Shown: piece after piece, positions 8,278-16,948 of the stretch
Layout of the letters: each line of letters opens with the position of its first letter
Position numbering within the stretch: the first letter of the stretch is position 1
From: Stutzerimonas sp. S1
GTDB lineage: Bacteria; Pseudomonadota; Gammaproteobacteria; Pseudomonadales; Pseudomonadaceae
Length of the DNA stretch: 64,000 nucleotides
Direction of reading: 5' to 3'
NCBI RefSeq assembly: GCF_025966695.1
Contig: NZ_JAOEIY010000010.1
Coordinates: 1-64,000 of the forward strand
Made by a program: the position numbers and the translations under genes
The notes under the pieces: generated by a model
What the model was told of the DNA's origin: nothing
Database searches by the model: none
What the model saw: only the letters and a program-made list of their open reading frames with translations

Positions 8278-9354
8278 TCAGGGCTGGCGTGCAGGCGTCG
8301 GGCCGATGGCCGTGCATTCGTTGGCGAGGTGCTTGCGCATGATGTCCATCTGCGGACGGTCCTTGCCGTTGCGCGGCTCCACCGCCAGCTTGTAGGTGCC
8401 CCAGCCGGGGCCGCCGGCCCAGTACGCGCTGGGGACGCAGTTGTCGTTCAGGTAGGCGAGCAGGTTGTCCATCGCGACCTGCGCCTCGGGAATGTCGTCG
8501 GGAATGCCGTACTCGCCGATGAAGCCTTTCTGACCATGCTGCTTGAGCCACTCGATGAACGGCCGGGCGCGTTCGACGCCCACCATCGGGTCGATGTTGC
8601 GGCTGGTCTGCGCCATGTATTTGCCGGAGAAATCGGCATCGAAATACAGATGTGCTTCGTAGATGAGCCGGTCCGCCGGGTCCTTGATCAGGAAGTTGGC
8701 GTTCACCAGCGGCCAGTGATAGGCGCTCGACCAACGCTCGCCTTCGACAAAGATCAGCGTCTGATCATCCACCCTGCGGATCGCATCGACGGCCGCTTGG
8801 GCAGCACCCGGCCACAGGCCGACAGTGCCGTGCGGCTCGTTCATGATGTCGTAGCCATACAGGGCGGGGTGATCCTTGAACCGCTCGGCGAGCTTGCGCC
8901 AGACATCGGCATACGCCGCATAGGGCACGCTCGCCGAACCGATCAGCTCGCCGTGGTAGCGCCCATAGTTGTGCATGTCGAGGATCACTTTCTGGCCGTG
9001 CTGCATGGCCAGGTCGAGGGTTTTCTTCAGCAGGCGCACCTGATCGAAGTTCAGTCCTTCACCTTGACGGTGCTGGACACGCTCCCAGATGAATGGAAAG
9101 CGGATCAGGCGAATGCCCTTGTCGGCGTAGTACTTGAAGTGCTTTTTCTCCGGATAGAAGTAGTTCGTGCCGTTCTTGCCCGGCAGCACATGCGGAGCGA
9201 AGCCTGCGCCGGACAGATTGACGCCGATCAGATCCAGCCCGCTGCCCGCATCGGCTGCATCCTGCGCCTGCAGGGCAGGGGCGAGCAGCGCGGCTGCCAG
9301 CACTGCGGCTAGTCGTGCCACCCGGGCGGGGCGCTGATGGGGGTGATCGTTCAT
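8278..9354 (-). CDS. Secreted glycoside hydrolase family 5 (cellulase-like)
   Basis: 358 residues from ATG 9354; a TTG at 9378 is the alternative start. An export signal follows a basic stretch (AAVLAAALLAPALQAQ) with cleavage likely after AQA or LQA. The GH5 fold is clear: IRLIRFPFIWERV, VILDMHNYG, acid/base Glu173 in DIMNEPHG and nucleophile Glu281 in FIGEYGIP. GH5 enzymes cut beta-glucan or beta-mannan bonds with retention. In an exopolysaccharide operon such an enzyme probably trims, releases or clears polymer in the periplasm, as known for glycosidases of cellulose, alginate and Psl systems. The substrate here is not known. Confidence 0.9.
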   Translation of the reverse strand: MNDHPHQRPARVARLAAVLAAALLAPALQAQDAADAGSGLDLIGVNLSGAGFAPHVLPGKNGTNYFYPEKKHFKYYADKGIRLIRFPFIWERVQHRQGEGLNFDQVRLLKKTLDLAMQHGQKVILDMHNYGRYHGELIGSASVPYAAYADVWRKLAERFKDHPALYGYDIMNEPHGTVGLWPGAAQAAVDAIRRVDDQTLIFVEGERWSSAYHWPLVNANFLIKDPADRLIYEAHLYFDADFSGKYMAQTSRNIDPMVGVERARPFIEWLKQHGQKGFIGEYGIPDDIPEAQVAMDNLLAYLNDNCVPSAYWAGGPGWGTYKLAVEPRNGKDRPQMDIMRKHLANECTAIGPTPARQP

Positions 9355-9442
9355 TGCGTTGCACCTGTCGATCGGCAAAAGAAAGTCCGCTGAGCGTGAT
9401 GCTCAGAGACGAATGAAAAAAGAAAAGGCGTCGGTGCGAAGG

Positions 9443-9478
9443 CCAGGGCACTGCAGCCATCGGGGCTGCAGTGCCTGG
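9443..9478 (-). terminator. Intra-operon hairpin between wzc and the GH5 gene
   Basis: A perfect 12-bp stem (GGCACTGCAGCC at 9447-9458 with GGCTGCAGTGCC at 9464-9475) is extended by CCA/TGG around a one-base bulge, with a 5-base loop. On the minus strand a T-rich stretch (CCTTTTCTTTTTTC) follows, but only about 17 bases after the stem. It begins 4 bases after the wzc stop. It may act as a partial terminator or a 3'-end stabiliser, reducing expression of the distal genes relative to wcaJ-wzb-wzc. Confidence 0.6.
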
Positions 9479-9482
9479 TCGC

Positions 9483-11699
9483 TTACTTGTTGCTGCTCAC
9501 GTACTCGTACTGGTAGTAGCCGTACTCGCCGTAAGTGGACGCCTTGCGCACCACCGCGTTGAAGATCACGCCCTTAACCAGCAGGCCGTTCTGTTCGAGG
9601 CGACGCTTGGCGGCTTCGATCTCCTTGATGCCGTTCATCGCGTAGCGGGTGACCATCAGTGTGGTCCCGGCCTGGCTGCCGACCAGCGCCGCGTCAGTGA
9701 CGGCGAGGATCGGTGGAGTATCGAAGATGACCAGGTCGTACATGCCGCTGACTTCGTTGACGAAGCGCGAGAAGTTCTCGTGCATCAGCAGTTCCGATGG
9801 GTTCGGCGGCAACTGCCCGTGGGTGATCACGTGCAGGTTGTTCAGCTGAGTCTTCTGAATGGCATCGAACAGGGTGATGCGGCCGGAGAGGATGTCCGAC
9901 AGGCCCTTGCCGCCGTCGGCACGCATGACCTTGTGCAGATAGCCCTTGCGCATGTCGGCGTCGATCAGCAGGACTCGCTTGCCTGACTGGGCGATGACTG
10001 CCGCGAGGTTGGTGGTGACGAACGACTTGCCGACTGCCGGGCTCGGACCGGTGATCATCAGCACGTTGTTCTTCGCCTCGATCATCGCGAAGTGCAGGCT
10101 GGTACGCAGGCTGCGCATGGCCTCGGTAGCGAGATCGGCGGGATCGTTGACGGTCAGCAGATACGAGGCCGTGCTCTTGTCACGCTTGAAGTTGGCCAGG
10201 CGTTTTTCCAGGCCGGCCTGCTTCTCGCTGAACGGAATCGCAGCATAGACCGGCGTGCCCGAGCGCTCGATGTCCTCCGGGTTCTCCACGCCACGCTTGA
10301 GCGCTTCGCGAACGTAGACGAAGGCGACGGCGAGCAGTCCACCCAGCAGGGTGGCGACGATGACCACCAGCGGCTTGTTCGGCTTGACCGGATTTTCCAG
10401 GTCCGCTGCGGCGTGGTCGATGATGCGCACGTTACCTACGGTGCCGGCGCGGATGATGTCCAGCTCCTGGGTCTTGTTCAGCAACATCGAGTAGGTTTCC
10501 GAGGAAACCTCGACGTCACGGTTCAGGCGCAGCAGTTCCTGCTGGGTCGACGGCAGGGTGCCAATCTGCTTCTCCAGCTCGGCCTTCTGCGTCTGCAGCT
10601 GGTTGATCTGGTTGATCAGCGCCTGGAAGTTCGGGTGCTGGCGCGTGAAGCGGCGCTCCATCTCGGTACGCTTGAGGTTCTGCTCGGAGATCTGCGCTTC
10701 CAGATCGACGATGCGGTCCAGTACCGACTGGGTTTCGGCGGTGATGTCGACGGTCTTGGAGCCGGTCTGGTACTTGTTCAGTGCGGTCTGCGCAGCTTCC
10801 AGCTGCTTGCGCACAGCCGGCACCTGCTCGTTGAGGAACTCCAGGCTCTGGGTGGCTTCGGCGGCGTTGCGGGCGACGTTCTGCTCTACGTAGCGCTGCG
10901 CCACTTCTTCGAGAACGCGCACGGCTTCCTGCGGATCGGTGTCTTCCAGCGTCACGTTGACGATGCCCGACTGCTTGCCGTGCTCCCCGGCGGAGAGACG
11001 CTGCTGATAGCTCTCGGTGGTGTTGTACGTGCGGTTCTTGATTACCGTGAAGGTGGTGCCGGGACGGGCGATCAGCTTCTCGACGTTGACGCGGAACTCT
11101 TCGGTTTCCACCGGCTCGCCAACGACGCCCTGAACCACGACTTCGTCATCCGGGTCACGCAGGATGAAGCCGTTGTTCTCGGCTGCTTCCAGTACCAGTT
11201 CCTCACCGTGCAGCTTGTCCGGTACGTCCAGCTGGGTGATCTTCAGCTCTTCGCCACCCCAGGCGTAGGAATCGAAACCGGCCGGATACCAGCCCAGTTC
11301 GCCTTCCTCTTTCGGTTCGAAGCGACGCGCCATGAAGCCGCCGATGATCGGGAAATGATGCGGCTCGATGATGATGTCCAGGTTCAGACTCTGCACCGCG
11401 CCACCGACCACCGAGCGCGATTTCAGCAGCGCGATCTCGGTCTGCGCGGGCGACACCGGTGGGTTGGTGTTGACCACGTCGGTCAGGCTGGGCAAGCCGT
11501 TCTTTGGTTCGATCTGGATCATGGCGCTGGCGAGATAGACCGGCGTCGACAGCAGCGCATAGGCAATGCCCAGGGCTGCGAAGAAGCCGGTGATGCTCAT
11601 GATGAGCGCGCGGTTGTTCAGGAACGTGTCAAAGAGGTGGGCCAGGTCGATGTCCTTGTCCTCTTTGGTTTCATAGATTGGGCGGGGCATGGTTGTCAT
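9483..11699 (-). CDS. wzc: Wzc-type polysaccharide co-polymerase / tyrosine autokinase
   Basis: 738 residues. It has an N-terminal Wzz domain with a first membrane segment (about 30-52), a long periplasmic coiled-coil region, a second membrane segment near 445-465 and a cytoplasmic BY-kinase domain. Kinase motifs are Walker A GPSPAVGKSF near 548, Walker A' LLIDADMRKG near 575 and Walker B LVIFDTPPI near 650. The last 16 residues carry six tyrosines (YGEYGYYQYEY), the autophosphorylation cluster. Cycles of phosphorylation and Wzb-driven dephosphorylation control chain length and export through Wza. The partner wzb lies 14 bases upstream; wza is 8 kb away. Confidence 0.95.
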   Translation of the reverse strand: MTTMPRPIYETKEDKDIDLAHLFDTFLNNRALIMSITGFFAALGIAYALLSTPVYLASAMIQIEPKNGLPSLTDVVNTNPPVSPAQTEIALLKSRSVVGGAVQSLNLDIIIEPHHFPIIGGFMARRFEPKEEGELGWYPAGFDSYAWGGEELKITQLDVPDKLHGEELVLEAAENNGFILRDPDDEVVVQGVVGEPVETEEFRVNVEKLIARPGTTFTVIKNRTYNTTESYQQRLSAGEHGKQSGIVNVTLEDTDPQEAVRVLEEVAQRYVEQNVARNAAEATQSLEFLNEQVPAVRKQLEAAQTALNKYQTGSKTVDITAETQSVLDRIVDLEAQISEQNLKRTEMERRFTRQHPNFQALINQINQLQTQKAELEKQIGTLPSTQQELLRLNRDVEVSSETYSMLLNKTQELDIIRAGTVGNVRIIDHAAADLENPVKPNKPLVVIVATLLGGLLAVAFVYVREALKRGVENPEDIERSGTPVYAAIPFSEKQAGLEKRLANFKRDKSTASYLLTVNDPADLATEAMRSLRTSLHFAMIEAKNNVLMITGPSPAVGKSFVTTNLAAVIAQSGKRVLLIDADMRKGYLHKVMRADGGKGLSDILSGRITLFDAIQKTQLNNLHVITHGQLPPNPSELLMHENFSRFVNEVSGMYDLVIFDTPPILAVTDAALVGSQAGTTLMVTRYAMNGIKEIEAAKRRLEQNGLLVKGVIFNAVVRKASTYGEYGYYQYEYVSSNK

Positions 11700-11713
11700 C
11701 GAAGTTCCTTCTT

Positions 11714-12151
11714 CTATCTCAGGTAAGGAAGCCAGCTTTCAACGGATTGCGTCAAAAGAGTGTGTACGTGCTCGTGTGCGGGTTTGGCCTGGCGGTACGG
11801 ATCTGGAATTTCCAGCTCGTCCTGCCATTTGCCGATAAGGAACGTCTTGCCATGCACTTCCGGCGCGATCTGGCGGATGTGCTGGATATGGCTATGCTCC
11901 ATTGCAAGGATCAGGTCGGCCTCATGCAGCATGTGGCTGTCGACCTGCCGGGCGCGGTGAGCTGAAAGGTCCAGCCCGTGCTCCTGCAATACTTCGTGGG
12001 CGGTCTTATCCATCGGATTACCTACTAATGCACCGATGCCTGCCGAGCTGATCGTCAGGCCCTGTCCGCTAAGTCTGTCTGCCAGCAACGCCTGCGCCGT
12101 GGGGCTTCTGCAGATGTTTCCGACACAGACAACCAAGATGTTTTTAAACAT
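11714..12151 (-). CDS. wzb: Wzb-type low-molecular-weight protein-tyrosine phosphatase
   Basis: 145 residues, family-typical. The P-loop is Cys9-VGNIC-Arg15-Ser16, with Cys9 the nucleophile and Arg15 binding phosphate; the general acid is Asp117 in DPYR. It should dephosphorylate the tyrosine tail of the adjacent Wzc, letting the kinase cycle. It lies between the initiating transferase gene and wzc. The ATG at 12151 has only a weak ribosome site (GAGG 10 bases upstream) and overlaps the end of a 30-codon ORF that has a strong one, suggesting coupling. Confidence 0.94.
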   Translation of the reverse strand: MFKNILVVCVGNICRSPTAQALLADRLSGQGLTISSAGIGALVGNPMDKTAHEVLQEHGLDLSAHRARQVDSHMLHEADLILAMEHSHIQHIRQIAPEVHGKTFLIGKWQDELEIPDPYRQAKPAHEHVHTLLTQSVESWLPYLR

Positions 12152-12236
12152 GGCGGTTCAGCCTCGCGAGCCGCATGCCGGTCGCATTGCAGCCTGCCTG
12201 GGTGAAGCGCAAAGGTGAGATGGTGGCGTGGTTCAT
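12144..12236 (-). CDS. Putative 30-residue leader ORF overlapping the wzb start
   Basis: ATG at 12236 follows a good Shine-Dalgarno (AGGAAGGAA, about 3-5 bases away). The 30-codon frame ends in a TAA lying inside the first codons of wzb, an 8-base overlap (ATGTTTAA). The peptide starts MNHATISPLRFTQAG and resembles nothing I know. Ribosomes ending here could re-initiate on wzb, whose own ribosome site is weak. It parallels the ORF in front of wza. Confidence 0.45.
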   Translation of the reverse strand: MNHATISPLRFTQAGCNATGMRLARLNRHV

Positions 12237-12268
12237 TAGTTCCTTCCTGCCGCGCTCGCCGCTGGGCT

Positions 12269-12284
12269 CGGGCGTTTCCGCCCG
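12269..12284 (-). other. GAAA-tetraloop hairpin in the wcaJ-wzb gap
   Basis: On the minus strand CGGGCG-GAAA-CGCCCG forms a six-bp GC stem closed by a GNRA tetraloop, about 30 bases after the wcaJ stop and ahead of the leader ORF ribosome site. No T-run follows, so it is more likely an mRNA stability or processing element than a terminator. Confidence 0.4.
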
Positions 12285-12311
12285 TGCCGCTATCCAGTGG
12301 CGTGTTCGGAA

Positions 12312-13745
12312 TCAGTAGACGTCTTTGTTGAAAAGCAGCGCGGGCACGGTGCGAAAGAGGATGTAAAGGTCGAACCAGACCGACCATCGCTCGATGTAGT
12401 CGAGGTCGAATTCGACGCGTTTCTCGATCTTTTCCAGCGTGTCGGTTTCGCCGCGGTAGCCGTTGATCTGGGCCCAGCCGGTGATGCCGGGTTTCACTCG
12501 GTGACGTGCCGAATACTCGGCCACGGCATCCTCGAACAGCACGCCTGCGGCCTTGGTGGCAGTGGCGTGTGGGCGCGGGCCGACCATCGACATGCTGCCG
12601 AGGAACACGTTGAGCAGCTGTGGCAGCTCGTCGAGACTGGTCTTGCGGATGAAGCGGCCCACACGGGTGATGCGGTCGTCGTTGCGCGTGGTCTGGCGAT
12701 CGGCGTTGGCATCGCTCTTCTCGTGGTACATCGAGCGGAACTTGAAGACCTCGATCAGCCGGTTGTTGTAGCCGTAGCGCTTCTGCTTGAAGAGCACCGG
12801 ACCCGGCGAATCGAGCTTGATCGCCAGCGCGATCAGTAGCATCACCGGCGCCGCCGCGAGCAGCGCCAGGCTGGACAGGACGATGTCTTCCAGGCGCTTG
12901 AACATCGGCGACCAGCCACGCAGCGGCAGGTCCGAGGCGATCAGCGTGGGCAGCCCGGCCACTTCGGTGATGCGTTTGTTGGCATGCCGGAAGGCAACCA
13001 TGTCGGGTACCAGCAGCACGTTCACCGGCAGCTTGCGTAGCTCATTGATCACCTGGCCGATGCGGCTGTCGGCGAACCAGGGCAGGGCAACCAGCACCTG
13101 GGTGACCTTTTCCTCGCGGATCATGCGTTCCAGATCGCGGGTGTTGCCAAGCAACGGCAGATTGGCCAGTTCGTTCGGCAGCCGCTCCAGCCGATCATCG
13201 ATGAAGCCGAGCACGCCGGTGCGGATGTCGCGATTGTGTTGCAGGTATTCCGCGACACGCTGACCGTTCTCGGTGCCGCCGAGAATGACCGCGTTCTGCA
13301 GATACATGCCGCGCGCCATCAGGCGACGGAACAACGCCAGCATGGCCAGGCGTTCGGCGCCGAACAGCACGGCGCTGGTGATGAACCAGAACGCCAGGTG
13401 CTTGGCATCGAGATAGCTGAACAGTCCCATGCCCTGATGCATGAAGATCAACAGGCTGAACGCGGCAGCCCAGGCCAATAGCATGATGCGAAAGCGCAGC
13501 AGTGTGCTGAACACTTCCTCACTGTAGATGCCGACCGACTGGAAGATGATGATGCTCAGAACGCCGAAGAACATCAGGAACGCACTGAAGGTGCCGCCCG
13601 CGGCAGGCAGATCCTGCAGGAACATCAGCAGCAGGAAGCCCGGCAAGATGGCCGTCAGACCATGAATCAGGCGAACGCTGGCGAGGAAATAATCGACGAA
13701 ACTGGGATGAGCGTACTCAAGGGTTCCCACGGACTGTAAACGCAT
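12312..13745 (-). CDS. Undecaprenyl-phosphate sugar-1-phosphate transferase (WcaJ type)
   Basis: 477 residues. Four or five N-terminal membrane segments precede a CoA-binding/Rossmann-like middle domain (AVILGGTENGQRVAEYL near 145). The C-terminal bacterial sugar-transferase domain has KRLEDIVLSSLALL, SPGPVLFKQKRYGYN, FKFRSM and GPRPHA. It starts repeat-unit synthesis by moving a hexose-1-phosphate, usually glucose, from UDP-sugar onto undecaprenyl phosphate. It is the first gene of the operon, and ATG 13745 has AAGGAG 7 bases upstream. The sugar could also be galactose. Confidence 0.92.
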   Translation of the reverse strand: MRLQSVGTLEYAHPSFVDYFLASVRLIHGLTAILPGFLLLMFLQDLPAAGGTFSAFLMFFGVLSIIIFQSVGIYSEEVFSTLLRFRIMLLAWAAAFSLLIFMHQGMGLFSYLDAKHLAFWFITSAVLFGAERLAMLALFRRLMARGMYLQNAVILGGTENGQRVAEYLQHNRDIRTGVLGFIDDRLERLPNELANLPLLGNTRDLERMIREEKVTQVLVALPWFADSRIGQVINELRKLPVNVLLVPDMVAFRHANKRITEVAGLPTLIASDLPLRGWSPMFKRLEDIVLSSLALLAAAPVMLLIALAIKLDSPGPVLFKQKRYGYNNRLIEVFKFRSMYHEKSDANADRQTTRNDDRITRVGRFIRKTSLDELPQLLNVFLGSMSMVGPRPHATATKAAGVLFEDAVAEYSARHRVKPGITGWAQINGYRGETDTLEKIEKRVEFDLDYIERWSVWFDLYILFRTVPALLFNKDVY

Positions 13746-14123
13746 TACAAGGCTCCTTCCTCAGCTACAACTGCTGTTCATTTGCTCGAATCGAATCGCC
13801 GCGGTACGCGCAACCTGATGGCAGGCGGCTATCGCAACCTCATTTAGGACAATGGCTCCGACCGTCCCCCGAGAAATGAGTTCATTGGTGGCAGCGGTGG
13901 TGACGGAAATCTGTAGAAATTCCGCTCTGTCATGTAACTGACTGATTTTTAAGGTGTGTCGTGAATCTGACGGCCAGCATGGCAAACGCTGGACCTGCCT
14001 CGACGACCGACCAATGGCACTTCCTATCGAAGTTTTGGATTAATCCTGAGAGGTGTCTGGAGGCGACAACTTCCATCACAGATGCGGGTCTGATCTGCCA
14101 GAACCGCAAAGAAGGAAGCGTTG
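13746..14123. promoter_or_regulatory. Divergent control region of the exopolysaccharide operon and yegS
   Basis: 378 bases with no credible gene separate the minus-strand operon from the plus-strand lipid kinase gene, so both promoters should be here. The stretch 13930-13960 is locally AT-rich. I looked for, and did not find, a convincing sigma-70, AlgU (GAACTT-TCTGA) or RpoN (TGGCAC-TTGC) site. A near-palindrome GGAAAT...AATTCC at 13905-13923 and a CCAGC/GCTGG hairpin at 13975-13993 are possible operator or RNA structures of low certainty. Confidence 0.45.
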
Positions 14124-15023
14124 ATGAGCCAGCCCAGGGCCGTGCTGATCCTGCACGGCAAACAGTCCCTCAACGATGAGGTGCGCTCGGCCGTCGAGCA
14201 GCAACGGGAACTCGGCTGGGACCTGTCGGTGCGCGTCACCTGGGAGCCGGGCGATGCCGAGCGCCTGGTCCATGAAGCCCTCGCTGCCGGCCACACGCGG
14301 CTGATCGCAGGAGGTGGCGACGGCACGTTGCGCGAGGTGGCCGAGGCAATGCTGCAGCAGCGCGCCGAGGCCAGCCTGACGCTGATGCCGTTGGGTACCG
14401 CCAACGATTTTGCCCGTGCCGCCGGAATTCCCCTGCAACCGTTCGAAGCGTTGGCGCTGCTCGACGAACCGGCGGTAGCGATAGATGTGGGCGAAATGAA
14501 TGGGCGCGTCTTCATCAACATGGCTACGGGGGGCTTCGGCTCGAAGGTGACGGCCAATACTTCCGAGGATCTCAAGCGCGTGCTCGGTGGTGGCGCCTAC
14601 CTGTTGACCGGGCTGACGCGCTTCGCCGAGATCCACTCGGCATACGGCCGCTTCAGCGGTCCGGATTTCGAGTGGGAGGGCGATTTCCTCGCGCTGGGCA
14701 TCGGTAACGGTCGCCAGGCTGGCGGCGGGCAGCTGCTCTGCCCGCAGGCGCAGGTCGACGACGGTTTGCTGGATGTCTGTATCGTGCCGGCGCCGGAGGA
14801 TGCGGTGGGTACGCTGGGTACGTTGCTCAGCGGTGGGCTGCTTGGCGTCGAGGCCGTTGCGGTCAATGCGCGAGTGGCCTGGCTGGAGGTCGAGGCACCG
14901 GAACCGATCGATATCAATCTGGATGGCGAGCCGGTAGCGCAGGCGCATCTGCACTTCAGCGTCCGGCCGCGGGCGTTGCGTATGCATTTGCCGCCCGAAT
15001 CGCCGTTGCTACAGCGCAACTGA
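14124..15023 (+). CDS. yegS: YegS-type lipid kinase (diacylglycerol kinase catalytic domain)
   Basis: 299 residues, the usual size. Nucleotide-binding GGGDGTLRE is at 63-71 and the second signature PLGTANDFAR at 89-98, both defining DAGK_cat proteins. E. coli YegS phosphorylates phosphatidylglycerol and perhaps other lipids in vitro; the physiological substrate is unclear. ATG 14124 is chosen over a TTG three bases earlier because AAGGAAG ends about 6 bases before it. It is transcribed away from the exopolysaccharide operon as a single gene. Confidence 0.9.
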   Translation: MSQPRAVLILHGKQSLNDEVRSAVEQQRELGWDLSVRVTWEPGDAERLVHEALAAGHTRLIAGGGDGTLREVAEAMLQQRAEASLTLMPLGTANDFARAAGIPLQPFEALALLDEPAVAIDVGEMNGRVFINMATGGFGSKVTANTSEDLKRVLGGGAYLLTGLTRFAEIHSAYGRFSGPDFEWEGDFLALGIGNGRQAGGGQLLCPQAQVDDGLLDVCIVPAPEDAVGTLGTLLSGGLLGVEAVAVNARVAWLEVEAPEPIDINLDGEPVAQAHLHFSVRPRALRMHLPPESPLLQRN

Positions 15024-15127
15024 CGCGCCCGCGCTCGGCTGCGGCGAGAAAAAGCTGCACGGCGATATCAAGCGCAATGGAATGTGGCCGATATCTCAAT
15101 ATCCAGACCTCTTCCAAGGAGCCCGCA

Positions 15128-16060
15128 ATGGCCGGCATTCTCGATTCAGTCGATCAACGCACCCGGTTGGTGGGGCAGAATCGCCTGGAAATTCTCATGT
15201 TCCGGCTTTCGGGCCGGCAGAAGTTCGCCATCAACGTGTTCAAGGTGCAGGAAGTCGTCCAGTTGCCGAAGATGACCCTGATGCCGCACCGGCACAACTC
15301 GGTGTGCGGGGTGGTGAATCTTCGCGGGCAGACCCTGCCGGTGATCGATCTGTCGCGCGCCATCGGCTTGCGCCCGCTGGTGCCGGATGAGCGCAGCACC
15401 ATCATCGTCACCGAATACAACCGCACCATTCAGGCATTCCTGGTGGGTGGCGTGGATCGCATCCTCAACCTCAACTGGGAAGAGGTGCTGCCCCCGCCGA
15501 GCACCGCCGGTCGCCAGCATTACCTCACCGCGATCACCAAGGTCGAGAACGAGCTGGTGGAGGTCATCGACGTCGAGAAGGTGCTGGCGGAGATCGTTCC
15601 CTACAACACCAGCATCTCCGCCGACCGCCTGGCTGACCCGATTCTCGAGCGCGCGCGCGGCCGCGAAGTGCTGTGCGTCGACGACTCCAGCGTCGCTCTG
15701 GCGCAACTGCGCGACACGCTCACCCAGCTTGGCCTGAAGATTCACACCGCCAGCGATGGCCTCAAGGGGCTGAACCAGCTCAAGGCCTGGGCCGATGCCG
15801 GTGAAGTGCTCACCGACAAGTTGCTGATGGTCTTCACCGATGCCGAGATGCCGGAGATGGACGGTTATCGCTTGACCACCGAAATCCGCCATGACCCGCG
15901 TCTGCGCGATCTTTACGTGGTACTGCATACCTCGCTGTCGGGCAGCTTCAACCAGGCGATGGTGGAGAAGGTCGGCTGTGACAATTTCCTCTCCAAGTTC
16001 CAGCCGGAGAAACTGGTCGACGTCATCCGCGAGCGTCTGCAGCGCGACGAACAGGGCTGA
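15128..16060 (+). CDS. cheV: CheV chemotaxis coupling protein
   Basis: 310 residues: a CheW-like domain (about 15-155) that joins chemoreceptors to CheA, then a receiver domain (about 178-300). Receiver residues are Asp185/Asp186, phospho-acceptor Asp238 in FTDAEMPEMDG, Thr268 and Lys290. ATG 15128 is preferred to upstream codons because AAGGAG sits 6 bases before it. CheV is thought to adjust receptor-kinase coupling or act as a phosphate sink during adaptation. It stands alone, with no other che genes nearby, which is usual for CheV. Confidence 0.93.
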   Translation: MAGILDSVDQRTRLVGQNRLEILMFRLSGRQKFAINVFKVQEVVQLPKMTLMPHRHNSVCGVVNLRGQTLPVIDLSRAIGLRPLVPDERSTIIVTEYNRTIQAFLVGGVDRILNLNWEEVLPPPSTAGRQHYLTAITKVENELVEVIDVEKVLAEIVPYNTSISADRLADPILERARGREVLCVDDSSVALAQLRDTLTQLGLKIHTASDGLKGLNQLKAWADAGEVLTDKLLMVFTDAEMPEMDGYRLTTEIRHDPRLRDLYVVLHTSLSGSFNQAMVEKVGCDNFLSKFQPEKLVDVIRERLQRDEQG

Positions 16061-16107
16061 CGCGCTCTGCTATGCTGCTGCGCTTTTCGGCTCGCCGGAG
16101 GCGCAGC

Positions 16108-16908
16108 GTGCATCTGTCCTCGCTCTACCGTTTTCCCCTCAAGTCGGCTGCCGGCGAAGCGCTGCAGCAGGCGCACAGCGATGCGCTCGGACTCGTCGGT
16201 GATCGCCGCTGGATGGTAGTGGACGCCGAGAGCGGGCGCTTCCTGACCCAGCGCGTGCTGCCGCGCATGGCCCTGCTGCGCGCGCATTGGCTGGGTGATT
16301 CGGCTTTGCAGCTCGAAGCGCCTGGAATGCCGACCCTGACTGTGACAGTGCCGACCGCCGGCGAGTTGCGCGGCGTGCTGATCTGGCGCAACAGCACGCG
16401 CGTACCGGATGCCGGCGATGCCGCCGCGGTATGGCTCAGCCGGTTTCTCGAGCGGGCCTGCCGGCTGGTCTATCTGCCTGCGCAATGCGGTATCCAGATC
16501 GATCAGGACTATGCCGCGACGGGTGAGCGCACCGCCTTCAGCGACGGTTTTCCGTTTCTGCTGATCGGTCAGGCCTCACTGGATGATCTCTGCGCGCGGA
16601 TTGGCAGGTCGCTGGAAATGCTGCGTTTTCGCCCGAATCTGGTGATCGCTGGCGCCGCGCCCTATGCCGAAGACAGCTGGAAGCGTATTCGTATCGGTGA
16701 GCTGACGTTCCGGGTGGTGAAGCCTTGTTCGCGCTGTGTCATTCCGACCATCGATCCGCAGACGGCCGAGCGCGGCGCGGACCGCGAACCGCTGACCACG
16801 CTGCTGAACTATCGCAAGGGCGAGGGTGGGGTGTTCTTTGGCCAGAATCTGATCGCCGAGGCGACCGGAACGCTGGCGGTGGGCATGCCGGTAGAAATTC
16901 TCGAGTGA
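16108..16908 (+). CDS. MOSC-domain protein (YcbX-like N-terminal barrel plus MOSC)
   Basis: 266 residues from a GTG at 16108, chosen because CGGAGG lies 6 bases upstream; an ATG at 16072 has no ribosome site. The N-terminal MOSC beta-barrel domain starts LSSLYRFPLKSAAGE, and the C-terminal MOSC domain has VVKPCSRCVIPTIDP, whose cysteine is the likely ligand site for the molybdenum cofactor. Bacterial YcbX reduces N-hydroxylated compounds with electrons from CysJ or a fused ferredoxin domain. This one lacks the C-terminal 2Fe-2S domain of E. coli YcbX (369 residues), so it would need a separate electron donor. Confidence 0.85.
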   Translation: MHLSSLYRFPLKSAAGEALQQAHSDALGLVGDRRWMVVDAESGRFLTQRVLPRMALLRAHWLGDSALQLEAPGMPTLTVTVPTAGELRGVLIWRNSTRVPDAGDAAAVWLSRFLERACRLVYLPAQCGIQIDQDYAATGERTAFSDGFPFLLIGQASLDDLCARIGRSLEMLRFRPNLVIAGAAPYAEDSWKRIRIGELTFRVVKPCSRCVIPTIDPQTAERGADREPLTTLLNYRKGEGGVFFGQNLIAEATGTLAVGMPVEILE

Positions 16909-16948
16909 GCAGGGCGGAGCGGCTAAGCGGCCGCTCGTCTAGCCAGTC

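Noticed and set aside
8252..8734. N-terminal extension of the pyruvyl transferase by 161 residues
   Set aside because: It runs out of frame through the end of the GH5 gene; the family-typical start is ATG 8251.
10092..11726. 544-residue open frame antisense to wzc
   Set aside because: Low-complexity shadow; the sense strand encodes a clear Wzc.
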